From Chryseobacterium oncorhynchi (GTDB lineage: Bacteria > Bacteroidota > Bacteroidia > Flavobacteriales > Weeksellaceae), in contig NZ_PPEI02000003.1 of the NCBI RefSeq assembly GCF_002899895.1, positions 62,001-126,000 of the forward strand: DNA of 64,000 nt, written 5' to 3'. Below, piece after piece: positions 50,900 through 57,959 of the stretch; the stretch's first letter is position 1; the number at the start of each line of letters is the position of its first letter. Made by a program: the position numbers and the translations under genes. The notes below the pieces were generated by a model. That model was not told where the DNA came from, made no database searches, and saw only the letters and a program-made list of their open reading frames with translations.

Positions 50900-51585
50900 T
50901 AGGCAAGATTAACCAGTTTATCAAATAATAGTTTCATTCCTTTTGTTGCGGGTTCTTTCATCACTACGGCTCTCTGACCGTAGCCAAAGCCTGTTTCGTT
51001 GGGATTGATGACAATTAAAAGACAATCATCCTTGATATCATGAATCAGTCCAGCCGCAGGATATACTTGCAATGAAGTTCCGATAACCACTAAGATATCT
51101 GAATCTTTTACAAGATCTCTCCCCGTCTGATACAAAGGAACATCTTCCCCAAACCAGACAATAAAAGGTCTTAACTGCGCTCCGTCTTCAGCTTTGTCGC
51201 CTGGGTTTATATCTCCTTTTTGTTCATAAATCAGGCTTTTATTATTACATGAGCAAGACTTGAACAACTCTCCATGAATGTGAAGAATATTGGTGGAGCC
51301 TGCTCTTTCGTGCAGATCGTCTATATTTTGGGTAATGATTTGAACCTCAAAATGTTTTTCCAGTTCTGCTAGCAATTGATGTGCTTCGTTAGGTTCTACT
51401 TCATGAAGCTGACGTCTTCTTTGGTTGTAAAATTCCAAAACCATCTCTCTATTTCTTCTCCATCCTTCCGGACTTGCCACATCCGTTACTTTATGATTTT
51501 CCCAGAGGCCATCTCCGTCTCTGAATGTTTGTATTCCGCTTTCGGCACTGATTCCTGCACCGCTTAATATGGTTAGTTTTTTCAT
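50899..51585 (-). CDS. NAD-dependent protein deacylase, sirtuin class III
   Basis: A 228-residue sirtuin. NAD-binding motifs GAGISAESGIQTFR (8-21) and QNIDDLHERAG, catalytic H in LHIHGELF, and the FYNQRRRQL segment whose Tyr/Arg pair marks desuccinylase/demalonylase-type members such as CobB and SIRT5. The zinc-binding part keeps only one Cys pair (CSC); the second pair is replaced by KAEDGAQL, so the structural zinc is probably absent. It sits in the NAD/ADP-ribose cluster and produces O-acyl-ADP-ribose, a substrate for the neighbouring hydrolase. Confidence 0.93.
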   Translation of the reverse strand: MKKLTILSGAGISAESGIQTFRDGDGLWENHKVTDVASPEGWRRNREMVLEFYNQRRRQLHEVEPNEAHQLLAELEKHFEVQIITQNIDDLHERAGSTNILHIHGELFKSCSCNNKSLIYEQKGDINPGDKAEDGAQLRPFIVWFGEDVPLYQTGRDLVKDSDILVVIGTSLQVYPAAGLIHDIKDDCLLIVINPNETGFGYGQRAVVMKEPATKGMKLLFDKLVNLA

Positions 51586-51617
51586 TGGTTTAATCTAATA
51601 GTTTTTTGTAAATCATT

Positions 51618-52253
51618 TTATGCCAAATTGAGTTTTCTATTTAATTCTTCATCCTCAAATAATAATGAATTTTCCTCTGGCATAATCAGGTTATCCAAGT
51701 CATCATTCAAAACAAAATTATATTGTTCTTTTACAAAATCTGAAATATCTTCAATTAAAAGAATATCTTCCTTAGCAAAAGAATGGATAAGCTCATTTCT
51801 CAAACCAATTTGTATGGCTCTTCTTTCTAATTTATTTCCATGGGGATCATGATCTGGATCCCATTGTAACCTTGCAGAAGATTCTTTCACCTGATCCTGC
51901 CATTCTTCTCTTGACATTCCTAAATTAACATTATAGGAAGAATACACTGCATTTTCTAGATACCTTTTAAAAGCATTCAGTTTTAGGTGAATTGCCAATA
52001 CACACTCCTGATCGTCTTTTGTACCCCAGCCATTGCGATACATCATCCAAAGGAAATTTGGTTTTATCCAAGTCATTCTTTCCATGCTAAATCCACCACC
52101 AAAATATTGATTTCTAACCGCAAATTCACCTATCTCTTTTTTATATGACTGATATACTATAATTTTTTCATCATCATATTGAACCATGATATGGTATCCT
52201 TTCTGAGGCCAGTTTTGTAATTGTTCTTTATATTTTTTTAATTTAATTTCCAT
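51618..52253 (-). CDS. DUF4291 protein, paralogue A
   Basis: A 211-residue protein of DUF4291, unknown function. The segments RMTWIKPNFLWMMYRNGWG and WQDQVKESSARLQWDPDHDP are family hallmarks, shared with paralogue B at 52729-53322. The C-terminal ~40 residues are an acidic extension. It begins a leftward run with the sirtuin gene 32 bases downstream. A cluster operator and a further 10-base-arm palindrome lie directly upstream. Confidence 0.85.
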   Translation of the reverse strand: MEIKLKKYKEQLQNWPQKGYHIMVQYDDEKIIVYQSYKKEIGEFAVRNQYFGGGFSMERMTWIKPNFLWMMYRNGWGTKDDQECVLAIHLKLNAFKRYLENAVYSSYNVNLGMSREEWQDQVKESSARLQWDPDHDPHGNKLERRAIQIGLRNELIHSFAKEDILLIEDISDFVKEQYNFVLNDDLDNLIMPEENSLLFEDEELNRKLNLA

Positions 52254-52260
52254 TGTGTCT

Positions 52261-52281
52261 TTTTTGTCACGAATACACTAT
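52261..52281 (-). promoter_or_regulatory. NrtR-type operator, site 5 (weakest of the five)
   Basis: Leftward match to TTWGYGTA, four bases, TAACRCAAA with three deviations, 8 bases before the DUF4291-A start. It overlaps a perfect palindrome with arms GAATACACTA/TAGTGTATTC at 52271-52299. Confidence 0.55.
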
Positions 52282-52303
52282 TTTTTCATTAGTGTATTCA
52301 TTG

Positions 52304-52720
52304 CTATTGTTTTAAAACTCCTATAAGTTCAACTATTTCGCTATTTGCAGATCCTTTAAATTCATTTCCGATAAAAACTTTTATCACTTCAATATTTCCG
52401 ACAATTGCTTTATTAAAACCATCCAATTCTTCTGATGGCACCCATAGTTCGTTGTGGTTTCTGGCTCCTACATTTTGGGCAGGATATTGATCTGCCACTT
52501 CTTCCTGCACGTCAAATTGGATTACAAAACCAAGATAGTTCCCGGCTTCGTCTCTGGTATTCCATTTCTCAGCAATTTCAGAGGCATAAGCTTCATCCAA
52601 AACAGGATAGAAAATAGGCTGCCATCCTAACCTTGGTGGGAAACCTTTATATCCACTGTCTATAATCAGAATCATTTCTTTTTCTCCTACCGGTCTGTAA
52701 AGTCTTTTTGTTTTCATCAT
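52304..52720 (-). CDS. ADP-ribosylation/crystallin-J1-like protein
   Basis: A 138-residue protein with the pattern LYRPVGEKEMILI, FPPRLGWQPIFYPVL, EIAEKWN and HNELWVPSEELDGFN, seen in small proteins annotated as ADP-ribosylation/crystallin J1. The arrangement suggests an ADP-ribosyl-binding or transferase-like fold, but no catalytic residues have been proven for the family. The gene follows DUF4291-B by 8 bases and precedes the DUF4291-A operator. Confidence 0.75.
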   Translation of the reverse strand: MMKTKRLYRPVGEKEMILIIDSGYKGFPPRLGWQPIFYPVLDEAYASEIAEKWNTRDEAGNYLGFVIQFDVQEEVADQYPAQNVGARNHNELWVPSEELDGFNKAIVGNIEVIKVFIGNEFKGSANSEIVELIGVLKQ

Positions 52721-52728
52721 CTCTATTT

Positions 52729-53322
52729 TTAAACATCTGCTCCTATTTTGTGGGCAAATTCCTCTGATAATGGATATATTTTTTCTATTGGCAATAGCTT
52801 CTTCGCTTTATTGTAATCTCCCTGCTTGGTAAAATTTAAAATCTTTTTTACCAGAGGCGTATAATCTTCTATTTTTACAATCCATTCTTCGTTGAACTCT
52901 TCTATCAAATAACGACTAATTCCTATCTGAATTGAACGATAATCTAATTTGTTTCCTCTGATATTCCTTTCCGGATCCCATTGTATATACACTTTTGCGT
53001 TTTCAAATTGTTCCTCCCAGGTTTTAGGATTGGAGTAAACCCTTTTTTCGGGAGAGGTTAAAATGGCTAAACTTAGTGCTTTTTCCCAGGTTTCTCTCTT
53101 AATATGTATTGCCAGAATGCATTCCTGATTTGATTTTTGCCCGTAGTTACTCCGTTCCATCATCCAAAGAAAAGACGGTTTAATCCAAGTCATTCTGTTA
53201 AACGAAAAAGGAGCACAAAATTTCTGATTTTCTACTGCAGATTTTGCAATTTCATTATTATAAGCCTGATATACGACAATAGTATCTCTGTTATAATCTG
53301 CTCTTATTTCAAATTCTTTCAT
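52729..53322 (-). CDS. DUF4291 protein, paralogue B
   Basis: A 197-residue DUF4291 protein with the same order of motifs as paralogue A: VVYQAYNNEIAKSAVENQ, RMTWIKPSFLWMM, QECILAIHIKRE and VYIQWDPERN. Having two non-identical members in one cluster suggests different substrates or a hetero-pair. A partial operator (53351-53371, left half only conserved) precedes it. Function unknown. Confidence 0.85.
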   Translation of the reverse strand: MKEFEIRADYNRDTIVVYQAYNNEIAKSAVENQKFCAPFSFNRMTWIKPSFLWMMERSNYGQKSNQECILAIHIKRETWEKALSLAILTSPEKRVYSNPKTWEEQFENAKVYIQWDPERNIRGNKLDYRSIQIGISRYLIEEFNEEWIVKIEDYTPLVKKILNFTKQGDYNKAKKLLPIEKIYPLSEEFAHKIGADV

Positions 53323-53393
53323 CTTTTATTTTTAATTCATTATTCCCAACCTCATTCTATTTTCACACTAAATATAGAATTAATCCCTCTATC

Positions 53394-54473
53394 TTACAGG
53401 ATTTCAGAGAGATTTTCAAAATCCTTTGCATAAGGAGAATATGATCCGTAAACAGTATCAAACTTCATTTCCAGCTTATCAATTTTAAATTTTTCATCCA
53501 TCTGATCTAAACAGGTTACAACAAGGTTGTTTTTCGTTGAACAGATATATGCCCCATCTAATTTCAAGGCATAATTCAATAAATTGTAATCTAAATCCCC
53601 AAACCGAAGTTCTTTCTGGTATTCATTAAAAGTACAGGTTTCTTCTTGGTTGTTTTTTAAAATGATCTCCTTTTCATTGCTCATCCAGCCATTTCCGTGG
53701 CGTGTCCCATAGCTTCTCGTCACGTAGTACATTTCAATTTCTTCAATTTTAAGCTGTTTACAGATCTCATATGCATTTTTTGAGGTCGTGTGAGCATAGG
53801 TTACATTCGGAAAAATACCATGATCCATATCGAGTAAAACACCCTGACTTCCCTCGAAAATGAGATTTTCAAATGACTTCAGATAGTTATAATCATCAAT
53901 TTTCCAATCTATCTGATCAATGGCTTCTAAAAAGGGCTTTAGCTGTTCTTGTATCTGATTTTCTTCCATAAAACCATAGTAATAAGCAATTCCTTTCAGT
54001 TTTTCTATCAACATTTCCCGTGGGGCAATAAGATCAATGGCAAATAGTTTATAAGGGCTTTCGTGTCTTTTCATGGTGGCTCCTATTCCTTTACCACAGG
54101 TCCCGTGCTCCAGATTTTTTGAATTTGTTCTGTTTTGCCAGACATCAAAAGGAGTGGTTACCTTAGCTAATGGATGAATATGAAGCTCTATGTTTCCGTT
54201 TTTTGCCTTTAATTCCTCTCTTTCATTCAGTAAAAATGTAGGGTGAATAGTGCAATGTTCAGTAAAATAAGAGGCTAATCCTCGAAGTGCTCCGCTTGCA
54301 AAGCTGGAATGAACGTGTTTCTGATCATCAATCATTACCGTATGAGCAGCCTGCTGCCCTCCTGAAAATCTTATTACTACGGAATTTTGATTCTGAGAAG
54401 CTAAAAAATCTGTCGTAATTCCTTTTCCCTCATCACCGAAACCCAAGCCTATAACTATTTGCGCTTTTTTCAT
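53394..54473 (-). CDS. PurA-like protein (adenylosuccinate synthetase paralogue)
   Basis: A 359-residue member of the adenylosuccinate synthetase family, about 70 residues shorter than housekeeping PurA. The GTP loop GFGDEGKG is intact; GGQQAAHTV replaces the usual GGNNAGHTV but keeps the His; GTCGKGIGATMKRH, EGSQGVLLDMDHG and RSYGTRHGNG match PurA segments. The aspartate-binding loop (TTTGRxRR type) is not found; ELRFGDLDYNLLNYAL stands where PurA has RRCGWFD. A ligase with a changed substrate, perhaps acting on an ADP-ribose- or inosine-type compound, is likely. It follows the vWA gene by 3 bases. Confidence 0.85.
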   Translation of the reverse strand: MKKAQIVIGLGFGDEGKGITTDFLASQNQNSVVIRFSGGQQAAHTVMIDDQKHVHSSFASGALRGLASYFTEHCTIHPTFLLNEREELKAKNGNIELHIHPLAKVTTPFDVWQNRTNSKNLEHGTCGKGIGATMKRHESPYKLFAIDLIAPREMLIEKLKGIAYYYGFMEENQIQEQLKPFLEAIDQIDWKIDDYNYLKSFENLIFEGSQGVLLDMDHGIFPNVTYAHTTSKNAYEICKQLKIEEIEMYYVTRSYGTRHGNGWMSNEKEIILKNNQEETCTFNEYQKELRFGDLDYNLLNYALKLDGAYICSTKNNLVVTCLDQMDEKFKIDKLEMKFDTVYGSYSPYAKDFENLSEIL

Positions 54474-54476
54474 GAT

Positions 54477-55331
54477 CTAAAGCATTTCAACGTTGTCTAA
54501 TCCTTCAATATCTGTTGTTCTAAAGGTTTTATCTTTATATTTTTCACAGATAATTTTTTTAATAACATTCGGAATTTCTCTATGGTCTTCTATTGATATA
54601 CAGTTTTGTCCCAACAATTCTTTCCAATCCCTGTTTGCTCTTAGTGCCTGATCAGAATGGAGAACATTAATGTGATAAACTTCGTATCGCTTTTTTACTT
54701 CCTCCAGTAATTCATAATGCGTGTAGGTTTGTTGTCCGGATCCCATAATCTCCCGAATGGCAGATGCTGAAAGCACTTTAAGACAAGGCTCATCTCCTAC
54801 CGTGAATAGCAATCCTTTTTGGTTTCTTTTCTCAAAAGCATCTGTTCTGGTATGGAATGCTGCGAAATACCAGGCCAAAAGATAGCTTTCACCAGCATTT
54901 CCACCCCCGCCGGATTCAATATAAGTGCGGGTAAGCCACATATCCAATTCTTCATCACCTGATTCAAACTGCCCTACCTGTAATGGGTAGCTATCACATT
55001 CATGATCCCCGATTCCCAGGAAAAGCAGTGCCGGATCTGGAACTCCACCCTGAATAATTCCACCCATCAGCTTAGGCAGCCCTTCCCTAATCAGTTCATG
55101 CGGAATATGTCCCATACTTCCGGTTACATCCAGTCCTAAAATAATCGGAACCGAATTTGGATGTACCTCAGAATCTCTGGATTCTCTGAAGGTTATTCCA
55201 TGAGGAATCATTGTTTTATGTGCCATTCTTTTGGCGTTCTGTGTGAAGATTTCTCCCGCAGATTTTGTTCCGTAACCTGCTCTGCTTGCTCTGTCATAAC
55301 GAGCATCTATATCGTATCTTGTACTTCCCAT
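54477..55331 (-). CDS. von Willebrand factor A-like protein
   Basis: A 284-residue cytoplasmic protein. A vWA-like fold with a MIDAS variant at LGLDVTGSMG begins near residue 65; GIGDHECDSYP and SGGGGNAGESYLLAW follow, with conserved acidic and glycine residues. No signal peptide or membrane segment. It could act as a metal-dependent scaffold for partner proteins. It sits between the coiled-coil gene (2-base gap) and the PurA-like gene (3-base gap), so the three likely form one functional unit. Confidence 0.75.
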   Translation of the reverse strand: MGSTRYDIDARYDRASRAGYGTKSAGEIFTQNAKRMAHKTMIPHGITFRESRDSEVHPNSVPIILGLDVTGSMGHIPHELIREGLPKLMGGIIQGGVPDPALLFLGIGDHECDSYPLQVGQFESGDEELDMWLTRTYIESGGGGNAGESYLLAWYFAAFHTRTDAFEKRNQKGLLFTVGDEPCLKVLSASAIREIMGSGQQTYTHYELLEEVKKRYEVYHINVLHSDQALRANRDWKELLGQNCISIEDHREIPNVIKKIICEKYKDKTFRTTDIEGLDNVEML

Positions 55332-55333
55332 GA

Positions 55334-55669
55334 CTAAAATGTTTTTCCAAATAAATATTCAAATCGCTTTTGGGTAACTTCGAGTTGGATATTTAGATTT
55401 CTGATTGTTAATGATAATTCCATGTCTTTCTGAACGAATGCTTCGGGATTAAAATCCACAAAAGTCAAACTGTTTCTGTCCAAAGGGCTGATATCAATAA
55501 GCCCCTCCTGCTCGCGCTCAAGTCTTTTTATTTTCAACTCGAGATCTTCAACCCTGCGCCTGTAAATCAGTTCTGAATCTTCTCCGATTGTTCTTGCACG
55601 GTCTTCTCTGATCTGGTCATTATTTCTTTGTAATGATTCGATAAATCTTGGTTTTAATTCATCTTCCAT
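55334..55669 (-). CDS. Small coiled-coil protein
   Basis: A 111-residue charged protein rich in E, R, Q and L, predicted as helical coiled coil (EDLELKIKRLEREQEG and ELSLTIRNLNIQLEVTQK). I do not recognise a family. It is the first gene of the coiled-coil/vWA/PurA-like unit and has a strong cluster operator 15 bases upstream of its start. It may be a partner of the vWA protein. Confidence 0.7.
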   Translation of the reverse strand: MEDELKPRFIESLQRNNDQIREDRARTIGEDSELIYRRRVEDLELKIKRLEREQEGLIDISPLDRNSLTFVDFNPEAFVQKDMELSLTIRNLNIQLEVTQKRFEYLFGKTF

Positions 55670-55683
55670 ATCTGATTATTTTT

Positions 55684-55704
55684 TTTGTGTTATTATTACG
55701 CTAA
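55684..55704 (-). promoter_or_regulatory. NrtR-type operator, site 4
   Basis: Leftward TTAGCGTA, ATAA, TAACACAAA, a full match to the cluster consensus, 14 bases before the coiled-coil gene start. Confidence 0.65.
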
Positions 55705-55746
55705 TTAAAAAAGACATAGCTATGCATTATTCCTGCATTAAGTTCT

Positions 55747-56298
55747 TTACTTTTTACTGGAATACATTACGTCTGTTCTCAAAACATACTTCAAACCACT
55801 GATTAGTGTTTTTCCTTCGTGTCTTAAAGGGTGATAAAAGATTAATGCTGTTCCTTTTTTAGGGGCTACCGTAAACAAATTTTCAAATTCTGTTTCTCCA
55901 CCCTCAAAGTCATCATTCAGATAGATCAAAAATGTGTAGAAGCTTTTCTCCTTTTCATTTCTGATGTAACTTCCGTCCCGATGCATTTTGAATTGTTGTC
56001 CCACTGAATACTTATATACTCTGAACATTTCGTTGAAATTCAGAAGGCTAAAATCTTCATGATCCTGTGGAAGAAATTCAGCCGCTTTTTTGAAAAGGTC
56101 TTCTGCCAGATTATTATCAAAAATCATCAGTCGTTCATTATTTCTGATCCCTTTGCTCATAAGCTGTCTCCCTCCAACATTAATCTTTGCTTCTTCAAAA
56201 ACCTTTTCGTGTGACAAAGCTATATAATCATTACATTCAGCTTCTGTGAGAAAATCCTCAATCAGAAATATCTGTGGGTGTAATTCTGTTTTTTCCAT
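55747..56298 (-). CDS. 2-oxoglutarate/Fe(II)-dependent oxygenase
   Basis: A 183-residue prolyl-4-hydroxylase-like dioxygenase. Iron ligands appear in FKMHRDGSY (H and D) and HPLRHEGKTLISGLKYVLRTD (distal H, 2-oxoglutarate-binding K/R). Members of this compact group may hydroxylate proteins or nucleic acids. It follows the NADAR gene by 31 bases and is probably co-transcribed from its operator-bearing promoter. Confidence 0.9.
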   Translation of the reverse strand: MEKTELHPQIFLIEDFLTEAECNDYIALSHEKVFEEAKINVGGRQLMSKGIRNNERLMIFDNNLAEDLFKKAAEFLPQDHEDFSLLNFNEMFRVYKYSVGQQFKMHRDGSYIRNEKEKSFYTFLIYLNDDFEGGETEFENLFTVAPKKGTALIFYHPLRHEGKTLISGLKYVLRTDVMYSSKK

Positions 56299-56329
56299 GA
56301 TTAATATTTTGTGACTGGTTATTGTGTTT

Positions 56330-56872
56330 TTACCCTCTCAATTCATCCCTTACCTCCATCAGTGCAAATCCTAAAAGATTTTCGCCGTTCCATAGCAATG
56401 GGTTTTCTGCTCTTGGATCTGTTTCCAGCATTCCTATTCCCCATATTTTATCATAAGGACTGGCTTCTACAAGGATTTTATCATTGGTAGATAAAAGAAA
56501 GTCTTTAAATTCTTTATTCTGGGAAAATTTTAAAAGATTGCCTTTTCTCACAATTTCATATTTGTGTTCATCCCAGATTTTTGGATCAAAGTTCTTTACC
56601 TTTCTACCCAAACTTTTTACCTGATTGGGAGTAGCCGCCTGCAATATCTCTTCCAGGGTTTCAGTATCATTAAATAATCTTGCTTTTCCGGCCATCATAT
56701 AATGTTCCGCAGTTTTATAAATGATTCCGTTTTCTTCAAATCTTCCTAAAAACCATTGGCTAAAGCATGACTTGGTAATTTCATCTTTAACAGTGTGTCC
56801 CCAGAAAAACAAGAGCTTAATTCTTTCCTTCCTCTGAAATTTGTCTTTAATATTTTGTATGGTGTAATTCAT
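56330..56872 (-). CDS. NADAR-family protein (YbiA-like)
   Basis: A 180-residue NADAR domain protein; family members act on NAD/ADP-ribose-type or riboflavin-precursor N-glycosides, and some remove ADP-ribose from guanine. Key segments are FFWGH, CFSQWFLGRF, YKTAEHYMMAGKARLF and ASPYDKIWGIGM. Length is close to usual. Two operator copies and a -7 box TAAATTTG lie immediately upstream of its ATG, so it should be strongly regulated. Confidence 0.92.
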   Translation of the reverse strand: MNYTIQNIKDKFQRKERIKLLFFWGHTVKDEITKSCFSQWFLGRFEENGIIYKTAEHYMMAGKARLFNDTETLEEILQAATPNQVKSLGRKVKNFDPKIWDEHKYEIVRKGNLLKFSQNKEFKDFLLSTNDKILVEASPYDKIWGIGMLETDPRAENPLLWNGENLLGFALMEVRDELRG

Positions 56873-56893
56873 TATGTGTTATTTTTACACAAA
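56873..56893 (-). promoter_or_regulatory. NrtR-type operator, site 2
   Basis: Leftward TTTGTGTA, AAAA, TAACACATA, adjoining the NADAR start codon. Its leading TTTG is also the end of a -7 box TAAATTTG, so binding would block the promoter. Confidence 0.65.
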
Positions 56894-56926
56894 TTTAAAG
56901 GATTATTATTTTCCCAGCCAAATTTA

Positions 56927-56947
56927 TTTGCGTTATTTTTACACTAA
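56927..56947 (-). promoter_or_regulatory. NrtR-type operator, site 3
   Basis: Leftward TTAGTGTA, AAAA, TAACGCAAA, a full match, 54 bases upstream of site 2 centre to centre. Confidence 0.65.
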
Positions 56948-57041
56948 TAAACATAATTATCTGATTTACAATGAATAAATTTTAATCCAGAAAAAATAAA
57001 ATGGTAAAATATTTATACAAATAACAAGAATTAAATAGATT

Positions 57042-57094
57042 TTGGCTGAAGCTAACGGAATGTATATTTATAAAAAAACGGGCTAAAGCCCGTT
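57042..57094 (-). repeat. REP-like double hairpin with terminator function
   Basis: Two stem-loops with the same core: TTGGCT-GA-AGCTAA (57042-57055) and ACGGGCT-AA-AGCCCGT (57078-57093). The second has a leftward T run and can end the NrtR transcript. Pairs of such short hairpins often recur in intergenic DNA. Confidence 0.5.
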
Positions 57095-57140
57095 CCTATT
57101 GAATGCCATTTGTATGGTATCATGAATCTTTTAAATAAAA

Positions 57141-57836
57141 CTATTTGATTTCAAAGTAGAATCCCTCTTCTTCAAGTTCTTTATATTTTTCCTGATTGAA
57201 CGTAAAGAGTTTACCTGGTCTTCCGCTTCCTTCTTTTTTAACATTATTAGTTTCATTAAGCAGCCCGTAACTCATAATTTTTTTACGAAAGTTTCTTCGG
57301 TCTATTTCCTGTCCTACAATTGTTTTATAAAGGTTTTCAAGATCCGAGAAAGGAAATTCTTCATTGAGAAGGTTGAAGCCGATCGGTTGGTATTGAATTT
57401 TTGTACGAAGTCTTTTGAGTGCAATATCAATAATCGTTTTATGATCAAAGGCAACCGATGGGAGCTTATTGATGCTGAACCATTGGGCATCATCTGCATC
57501 AGAATCTGCAAACAGTTCATGGTAAGAGGGGTTTACAAGCCCCAGATAAGCCACAGAAACCACTCTATTTCGGGGATCCCGACCTATGTTACCAAATGTA
57601 TAGAGTTGTTCTAAAAAATCAGGTTTAATACCGGCTTCTTCATGCAGCTCTCTTTTCACGGCATCATCCAAGTTCTCATCATCCAGAACCAATCCGCCGG
57701 GAAGCGCCCATCCTCCTTTAAAAGGCTCAATATTTCTTTTGATGAGAAGTATTTGCAGGTCTTTCTTATCGAAGTAGCCGAAAATAACAGCATCTACAGC
57801 TACTTTTATATCTTGTAATTTTTTAGGAGACTCCAT
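57141..57836 (-). CDS. NrtR-type Nudix transcriptional regulator
   Basis: A 231-residue regulator. Residues about 8-140 are a Nudix domain with a complete box (GGLVLDDENLDDAVKRELHE followed by EAGI), which binds ADP-ribose or related nucleotides; residues about 150-225 form the NrtR-type winged helix (RRNFRKKIMSYGLLNETNN, GSGRPGKLFTFN). NrtR proteins repress NAD metabolism genes and are released by ADP-ribose. As the Nudix box is intact it might also hydrolyse its ligand. An operator overlaps its own promoter. Its ligand here is inferred from gene context. Confidence 0.92.
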   Translation of the reverse strand: MESPKKLQDIKVAVDAVIFGYFDKKDLQILLIKRNIEPFKGGWALPGGLVLDDENLDDAVKRELHEEAGIKPDFLEQLYTFGNIGRDPRNRVVSVAYLGLVNPSYHELFADSDADDAQWFSINKLPSVAFDHKTIIDIALKRLRTKIQYQPIGFNLLNEEFPFSDLENLYKTIVGQEIDRRNFRKKIMSYGLLNETNNVKKEGSGRPGKLFTFNQEKYKELEEEGFYFEIK

Positions 57837-57843
57837 AAATTAA

Positions 57844-57864
57844 TTTGCGTTACGAATACACAAA
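57844..57864 (-). promoter_or_regulatory. NrtR-type operator, site 1 (own promoter)
   Basis: Leftward TTTGTGTA, TTCG, TAACGCAAA, 7 bases before the regulator's ATG. The preceding bases complete a -7 box TAACTTTG sharing its TTTG with the site. Confidence 0.65.
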
Positions 57865-57959
57865 GTTACGATTTATCGCAGGAATAAAAAATATTTTCAT
57901 CTATAATAAAAGTTCATACCTTTAAGTTATCATTCTAACCAACTTAAAATTAAATATTT

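Noticed and set aside
53394-54473. Housekeeping purA
   Set aside because: Too short and lacks the aspartate-binding loop; the genome should hold a normal purA elsewhere.
56299-56332. A further NrtR-type operator before the 2OG oxygenase gene
   Set aside because: Only the TTTTTACC part resembles the site; the other arm does not match and part of it is NADAR coding sequence.
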